In this document: positions 59,953 to 64,000 of the stretch, in pieces
Layout: each line of letters opens with the position of its first letter
How positions within the stretch are numbered: position 1 is the first letter of the stretch
Origin: Pseudomonas mosselii
Lineage (GTDB): Bacteria > Pseudomonadota > Gammaproteobacteria > Pseudomonadales > Pseudomonadaceae
Direction of reading: 5' to 3'
Assembly (NCBI RefSeq): GCF_003205295.1
Contig: NZ_QJRP01000016.1
Location: 62,001-126,000 of the forward strand
Length of the DNA: 64,000 nucleotides
The notes under the pieces: generated by a model
Told to the model about the DNA's origin: nothing
Databases searched by the model: none
What the model saw: the letters and a program-made list of their open reading frames with translations, nothing else
Position numbers and translations under genes: made by a program

Positions 59953-60450
59953 ATGGAAATGCTGAAGTTTGGTAAATTCGCTGCGCTGGCTCTGGCCATG
60001 GCTGTAGCTGTAGGTTGCTCCTCGAAAGGCGGCGACAACGCTGGTGAAGGCGCTGTTGATCCGAACGCTGGCTACGGTGCCAACACTGGCGCTGTTGACG
60101 GCTCCCTGAGCGAAGAAGCCGCCCTGCGCGCAATCACCACCTTCTACTTCGAATACGACAGCTCGGACCTGAAGCCAGAAGCCATGCGCTCCCTGGACGT
60201 TCACGCCAAGGACCTGAAGTCCAACGGCAACCGCGTTGTCCTGGAAGGCAACACCGACGAGCGCGGCACCCGCGAGTACAACATGGCTCTGGGTGAGCGT
60301 CGTGCCAAGGCCGTTCAGCGCTACCTGGTTCTGCAGGGCGTTTCCCCTGCTCAGCTGGAACTGGTTTCCTACGGCGAAGAGCGTCCAGTTGCCACCGGCA
60401 ACGACGAGCAGTCCTGGGCTCAAAACCGTCGCGTAGAACTGCGTAAGTAA
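59953..60450 (+). CDS. pal: Peptidoglycan-associated lipoprotein Pal (OprL)
   Basis: Outer-membrane lipoprotein binding peptidoglycan. 165 residues. Lipobox AVAVGC, OmpA-like domain with VVLEGNTDERGTREYNMALG. AGGAG lies 9 bases before the ATG. 54 bases after tolB. Confidence 0.97.
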   Translation: MEMLKFGKFAALALAMAVAVGCSSKGGDNAGEGAVDPNAGYGANTGAVDGSLSEEAALRAITTFYFEYDSSDLKPEAMRSLDVHAKDLKSNGNRVVLEGNTDERGTREYNMALGERRAKAVQRYLVLQGVSPAQLELVSYGEERPVATGNDEQSWAQNRRVELRK

Positions 60451-60456
60451 GTTCTT

Positions 60457-61266
60457 ATGCGTATGTGCCGTCGTGCTGTAACCGTCCTCGCACTCAGCCT
60501 GCCCCTTTCGGCGTGGGCTGCGGTTCCCGTAGTAGATGACAACGCGGGTGGTTATCCACCTGCGGGTTATGGCACGAGCGGCGCCTATGCCGGAGCAGGG
60601 GCTTCGGCCCCTGCTTCTGCAAATGGCCAGCTGTTCATGCAGCTGCAGCAGATGCAGGACCAGATTTCCCGCCAGCAAGGCATCATCGAAGAGTTGCAGA
60701 ACGATGTGTCGCGCATGAAGCAGGAAAACCTCGAGCGCTACCAGGATCTCGACCGCCGCATCAGCAGCGGTGCCGCGTCTGCCGCGACTCCAGACAATTC
60801 CTCCACCGGTGGCGCGAACAACGCAGCCACGGGTGCCGCTGCCGGCGCCAGTGCCGCGCAGCCACCGGCCGCCAGCAGCGAGCCGGGTGATCCGGCGAAA
60901 GAGAAGCTGTATTACGACGCCGCTTTCGACCTGATCAAGCAGAAGGACTTCGACAAGGCCAGCCAGGCCTTCAACGCCTTCCTGCGCAAGTACCCCAACA
61001 GCCAGTACGCCGGCAATGCCCAGTACTGGCTCGGCGAGGTCAACCTGGCCAAGGGCGACCTGCAGGGCGCCAGCCAGGCTTTCGCCGAGGTCGGCCAGAA
61101 GTACCCGAAACACAGCAAGGTGCCGGACTCGCTGTACAAGCTGGCCGATGTCGAGCGCCGCATGGGCCACACCGACAAGGTCAAGGGCATCCTGCAGCAG
61201 GTCATCACCCAGTACCCCGGCACCTCCGCCGCACAACTGGCCCAGCGCGACCTGCAGAAGCTCTGA
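60457..61266 (+). CDS. cpoB: Cell division coordinator CpoB
   Basis: Periplasmic TPR protein (YbgF) linking Tol-Pal to peptidoglycan synthesis. 269 residues: signal peptide (AVTVLALSLPLSAWA), N-terminal coiled coil (QMQDQISRQQGIIEELQNDV), an Ala/Gly linker and C-terminal TPRs (YYDAAFDLIKQKDFDKASQA). Confidence 0.95.
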   Translation: MRMCRRAVTVLALSLPLSAWAAVPVVDDNAGGYPPAGYGTSGAYAGAGASAPASANGQLFMQLQQMQDQISRQQGIIEELQNDVSRMKQENLERYQDLDRRISSGAASAATPDNSSTGGANNAATGAAAGASAAQPPAASSEPGDPAKEKLYYDAAFDLIKQKDFDKASQAFNAFLRKYPNSQYAGNAQYWLGEVNLAKGDLQGASQAFAEVGQKYPKHSKVPDSLYKLADVERRMGHTDKVKGILQQVITQYPGTSAAQLAQRDLQKL

Positions 61267-61283
61267 GCGACCCGTTGATAAAG

Positions 61284-61309
61284 AAACCCGCGCCTGTCGC
61301 GGGTTTTTT
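61284..61309 (+). terminator. Terminator of the tol-pal operon
   Basis: Stem AAACCCGCG / CGCGGGTTT with a five-base loop and a T run, 18 bases after cpoB. Confidence 0.93.
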
Positions 61310-61426
61310 CGTTAGAATCACTGCCCTTTTTTCCTAAACACGCTGCCGCGGATAACGCCATGTCGAGTCCGCGACAGTGCCTGACGGAGGCGGACAGCCT
61401 GTTCAGCTGTCACGCCCGTGGCGATC

Positions 61427-62074
61427 ATGCAAGACACATTACGCATCACCGAAGTGTTTTACTCGTTGCAGGGTGAAACGCGAACGGCCGGGCTGCCCAC
61501 GGTTTTCGTGCGCCTGACCGGTTGCCCCCTGCGCTGCCAGTACTGCGACAGTGCCTATGCCTTCAGTGGCGGCACCCTTCGCACCCTCGATTCGATCCTC
61601 GAGCAGGTGGCCGGCTTCAGGCCGCGCTATGTCTGCGTGACCGGTGGCGAACCGCTGGCCCAGCCCAATGCACTGCCTTTGCTGCAGCGTCTGTGCGACG
61701 CCGGTTATGACGTGTCGCTGGAAACCAGCGGCGCCCTCGACATCAGTGGCGTCGACATCCGGGTCAGCCGTGTGGTCGACCTCAAGACCCCAGGCTCGGA
61801 AGAGTCCCATCGCAACCGCTACGAGAACATCGAGCTGCTGACCGGCAACGATCAGGTCAAGTTCGTCATCTGTTCCCGCGAGGACTACGATTGGGCGGTT
61901 TCCAAGCTGATTCAGTACAACCTGGCCGAGCGCGCCGGGGAGGTGCTGTTCTCGCCCAGCCACCATCAGGTGAGCGCCACCGACCTGGCCGACTGGATCG
62001 TCGCCGACAACCTGCCCGTGCGTTTCCAGCTGCAGTTGCACAAGCTGCTATGGAACGACGAACCCGGACGTTGA
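61427..62074 (+). CDS. queE: 7-carboxy-7-deazaguanine synthase QueE
   Basis: Radical-SAM enzyme of preQ0/queuosine synthesis. 215 residues. The start MQDTLRITEVFYSLQGETRT is usual; the iron-sulfur motif is RLTGCPLRCQYCDSAYAF (CxxxCxxC variant). I prefer the ATG at 61427 to the GTG nine bases earlier. It is 10 bases before queC. Confidence 0.95.
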   Translation: MQDTLRITEVFYSLQGETRTAGLPTVFVRLTGCPLRCQYCDSAYAFSGGTLRTLDSILEQVAGFRPRYVCVTGGEPLAQPNALPLLQRLCDAGYDVSLETSGALDISGVDIRVSRVVDLKTPGSEESHRNRYENIELLTGNDQVKFVICSREDYDWAVSKLIQYNLAERAGEVLFSPSHHQVSATDLADWIVADNLPVRFQLQLHKLLWNDEPGR

Positions 62075-62084
62075 GGAGAAAGAC

Positions 62085-62759
62085 ATGACTGACAAACGCG
62101 CGGTAATCCTGCTTTCCGGTGGCCTGGACTCGGCCACCGTGGTGGCCATGGCCAAGGCCGACGGCTACCAGTGCTACACCATGAGCTTCGACTACGGCCA
62201 GCGCCATCGCGCCGAGCTCAACGCCGCGGCGCGGGTGGCTCGTGACTTGGGCGTGGTCGAACACAAGGTGATCGGCCTGAACCTCGACGGTATCGGCGGC
62301 TCGGCCCTGACCGACAGCAGCATCGATGTGCCCGAGGCGCCGAGCGAGGGGATTCCGGTCACCTACGTGCCAGCCCGCAACACTGTGTTCCTGTCCCTGG
62401 CCCTGGGCTGGGCGGAGGTGCTCGAAGCCCGTGACATCTTCATCGGTGTCAACGCCGTGGACTACTCCGGCTACCCGGACTGCCGTCCGGAATTCGTCGA
62501 GGCCTTCGAGCGCATGGCCAACCTGGCCACCAAGGCGGGCGTGGAAGGGCAGGGGTTCCGTATCCAGGCACCGTTGCAGAACCTGAGCAAGGCGCAGATC
62601 GTCCAGGCGGGCATTGCCCGTGGCGTGGACTACAGCCTGACCGTTTCCTGCTACCAGGCCGACGACGACGGGCGTGCCTGCGGCAAGTGTGACAGCTGCC
62701 GCCTGCGTGCCGACGGCTTCAAGGCGGCCGGCGTAGAGGATCCCACCCGGTATTTTTGA
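62085..62759 (+). CDS. queC: 7-cyano-7-deazaguanine synthase QueC
   Basis: ATP-dependent nitrile synthase making preQ0. 224 residues. PP-loop motif LLSGGLDSATVVAMAKADG, and C-terminal zinc ligands SCYQADDDGRACGKCDSCRL. Forms an operon with queE. Confidence 0.97.
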   Translation: MTDKRAVILLSGGLDSATVVAMAKADGYQCYTMSFDYGQRHRAELNAAARVARDLGVVEHKVIGLNLDGIGGSALTDSSIDVPEAPSEGIPVTYVPARNTVFLSLALGWAEVLEARDIFIGVNAVDYSGYPDCRPEFVEAFERMANLATKAGVEGQGFRIQAPLQNLSKAQIVQAGIARGVDYSLTVSCYQADDDGRACGKCDSCRLRADGFKAAGVEDPTRYF

Positions 62760-62778
62760 AAATTTTTGCGATGGGGTG

Positions 62779-62806
62779 TTGATTTCCTCTGAGAAATCAG
62801 TAATAT
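62779..62806 (+). promoter_or_regulatory. Promoter of tRNA-Lys
   Basis: -35 TTGATT (62779-62784), 16-bp spacer, -10 TAATAT (62801-62806), 15 bases before the tRNA. Confidence 0.75.
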
Positions 62807-62820
62807 ACGCGCCATCCAAC

Positions 62821-62896
62821 GGGTCGTTAGCTCAGTTGGTAGAGCAGTTGGCTTTTAACCAATTGGTCGTAGGTTCGAATCCTACACGACCCACCA
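62821..62896 (+). tRNA. tRNA-Lys (TTT)
   Basis: 76 bases with encoded CCA. Acceptor GGGTCGT / ACGACCC, anticodon loop CTTTTAA (anticodon TTT), TPsiC arm GGTTCGAATCC. Confidence 0.97.
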
Positions 62897-62911
62897 TATG
62901 CTGTACGAAAG

Positions 62912-62936
62912 AGCCCGCCTTCATGGCGGGCTTTTT
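62912..62936 (+). terminator. Terminator after tRNA-Lys
   Basis: Stem AGCCCGCC / GGCGGGCT, loop TTCAT, then a T run. Confidence 0.92.
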
Positions 62937-62967
62937 CATGTCTGTCGAAAAGTGGCCTGACTCACTG

Positions 62968-64000
62968 TCAGCGGTTCAGTCGCCGGGCATCGAAGGCATC
63001 GCGCGTCTGGTAGGCGGTGTAGGTGGCCTGCGCGACCACCAGGCCGGCCATCCCGAAGGTGCGGTCGAGGCCGAACTGGCTGAAACCGCTCGGGATCGGC
63101 AGGTGGCGGGCTATGGCGTCCGCCAGGACTTCGCCGGCGACCGTGGTCGGTGCCATGCCATGGCCGCCGAAGCCGACGGCGTGCCAGATACCGTTATGGT
63201 CCTGGCCGATCTGCGCCATCTGGTGACGCCCGTAGCTCATCAGTCCGCCCCAGGAATATTCCAGCTCCACATCCTCGAGTTGCGGGTAGACGCTCACCAG
63301 GTCGGCCTTGAGCAGTCTGGCGATGGCCTGTGGCCCGCGGTCGAGGATGGAGATGCGCCCGCCCCAGAGAATCCGGGTGTCTTTCAGCGGGCGGTAGTAA
63401 TCGAAGGCGAAGCGCGTGTCGTAGATGGCCGACTGGCAGTCGATGGCATCCGGCAGGCGCGCGCCCAGTGGCGGGGTGGTCACTACGTAGGTGGCGATCG
63501 GCAGCACGGCGCGTTCGATCGGGGCATAGACGCCGCGACTATAGCCCCCTGCGGAGAACACCACTTCCTCGGCATGAACTTCGCCCTGGCCGGTTCGCAC
63601 GATATAGCCGCCTGTCTTCTTCTCGATGCCGGTCACCGGCGACTGCTCAAAGATCGTCACTCCGGCCCGGGCGGCAGCCTGGGCGATGCCGCAGACATAC
63701 TTGAGCGGGTGGAAGTGGAATGCGTTGCGCTCCAGCAGTCCGCCGTAATAGCGCTCTGTCCTGAGCTGTTCCTTCAGCTCGCCGGGGGCGATGTACTCCC
63801 AGTCGACGCCATAGGCCTGCTTCATCAGCTGACGCGGTTTCTCAAGGCGTGATGGGTCGTTGAACCAGTTGGCGAGGATCACGCCTTGGTCGATGAGGTC
63901 GCAGTCGATGGCATAGCGGCGGGTGCGTTCGCGGATCAGGTCGACGGCGTCGAGTGTCAGCCGATACAGCTTGCGGGCCTCGTTGGCGCCCAGCGCCGAC
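62968..64000 (-). CDS. FAD-dependent amine oxidase, PuuB/OrdL-like (5' end outside window)
   Basis: DAO-family flavoprotein, 344 residues visible at its C-terminal side; the frame continues to the window edge, so the N-terminal FAD-binding GxGxxG is missing. Family segments: YYGGLLERNAFHFHPLKYVC, VVFSAGGYSRGVYAPIERAV, FDYYRPLKDTRILWGGRISI and YSWGGLMSYGRHQMAQIGQD. The closing GFGGHGMAPTTVAGEVLADA is typical of gamma-glutamylputrescine oxidoreductase and related enzymes. Exact substrate not determined. Confidence 0.88.
   Translation of the reverse strand, partial: SALGANEARKLYRLTLDAVDLIRERTRRYAIDCDLIDQGVILANWFNDPSRLEKPRQLMKQAYGVDWEYIAPGELKEQLRTERYYGGLLERNAFHFHPLKYVCGIAQAAARAGVTIFEQSPVTGIEKKTGGYIVRTGQGEVHAEEVVFSAGGYSRGVYAPIERAVLPIATYVVTTPPLGARLPDAIDCQSAIYDTRFAFDYYRPLKDTRILWGGRISILDRGPQAIARLLKADLVSVYPQLEDVELEYSWGGLMSYGRHQMAQIGQDHNGIWHAVGFGGHGMAPTTVAGEVLADAIARHLPIPSGFSQFGLDRTFGMAGLVVAQATYTAYQTRDAFDARRLNR

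Overview
The window is a high-GC gammaproteobacterial chromosome segment whose gene order and protein sequences point to a Pseudomonas of the putida/fluorescens lineage. The evidence is mutS-[tailocin]-cinA-recA-recX, the divergent finR/fpr pair, mprF with its hydrolase partner, aspS-yebC-ruvCAB-ybgC-tolQRAB-pal-cpoB-queE-queC, an OprD porin, and four inverted pairs of Pseudomonas-type REP palindromes.

Region 1 (about 2.4-21.4 kb) is the accessory part: a complete R-type (contractile, P2-like) tailocin cluster between mutS and cinA. It starts with a LexA/CI-type autocleavable repressor (PrtR-like). A consensus promoter buried in repeated ATGCAT motifs follows. Then come holin, a Com-like zinc finger, a tandem-lectin bacteriocin of the LlpA/putidacin L1 type, baseplate genes (PA0615-like, V, W, J, I), a large tail fibre, a fibre chaperone, a second collar-domain protein, sheath, tube, a tail assembly chaperone with a probable programmed +1 frameshift, tape measure, U, X, D, a GH19-type endolysin and a nested Rz/Rz1 spanin pair. 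No capsid, terminase, portal or integrase gene is present, so this is a particle-type bacteriocin and not a complete prophage. Unusual cargo includes the lectin bacteriocin and a secreted four-cysteine protein plus a small unknown protein inserted between baseplate genes V and W.

Region 2 (21.5-40.7 kb) is mostly chromosomal backbone. It holds an unknown membrane protein, cinA/pncC, recA with a LexA box, recX, a LOG-family protein, a QSregVF-family secreted protein, a DTW-domain tRNA modifier, an ErdR-like response regulator, dgkA, finR/fpr, trmO, a DUF1456 gene, a pseudouridine-synthase homologue that appears to lack its catalytic Asp, a GNAT enzyme, rimO, kup, and an mprF-acvB-like lipid aminoacylation operon.

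Region 3 (40.9-64 kb) carries three identical tandem initiator tRNA genes, each with its own promoter and terminator. It continues with dinB (LexA box), a lipoprotein, proS, oprD, a HIT protein, slyX, a membrane/cold-shock fusion, a Dps-like ferritin, an RHH protein, an FmdB-type zinc ribbon, aspS, yebC, ruvCAB, the complete tol-pal cell-envelope operon, queE/queC, tRNA-Lys and a truncated FAD oxidoreductase.

Functional links: recA (22.7 kb), dinB (41.7 kb), ruvCAB and the tailocin form a DNA-damage theme. RecA activated by damage should relieve LexA at recA and dinB, and should also trigger self-cleavage of the tailocin repressor, so bacteriocin release is coupled to SOS. mutS and cinA flank the island directly.
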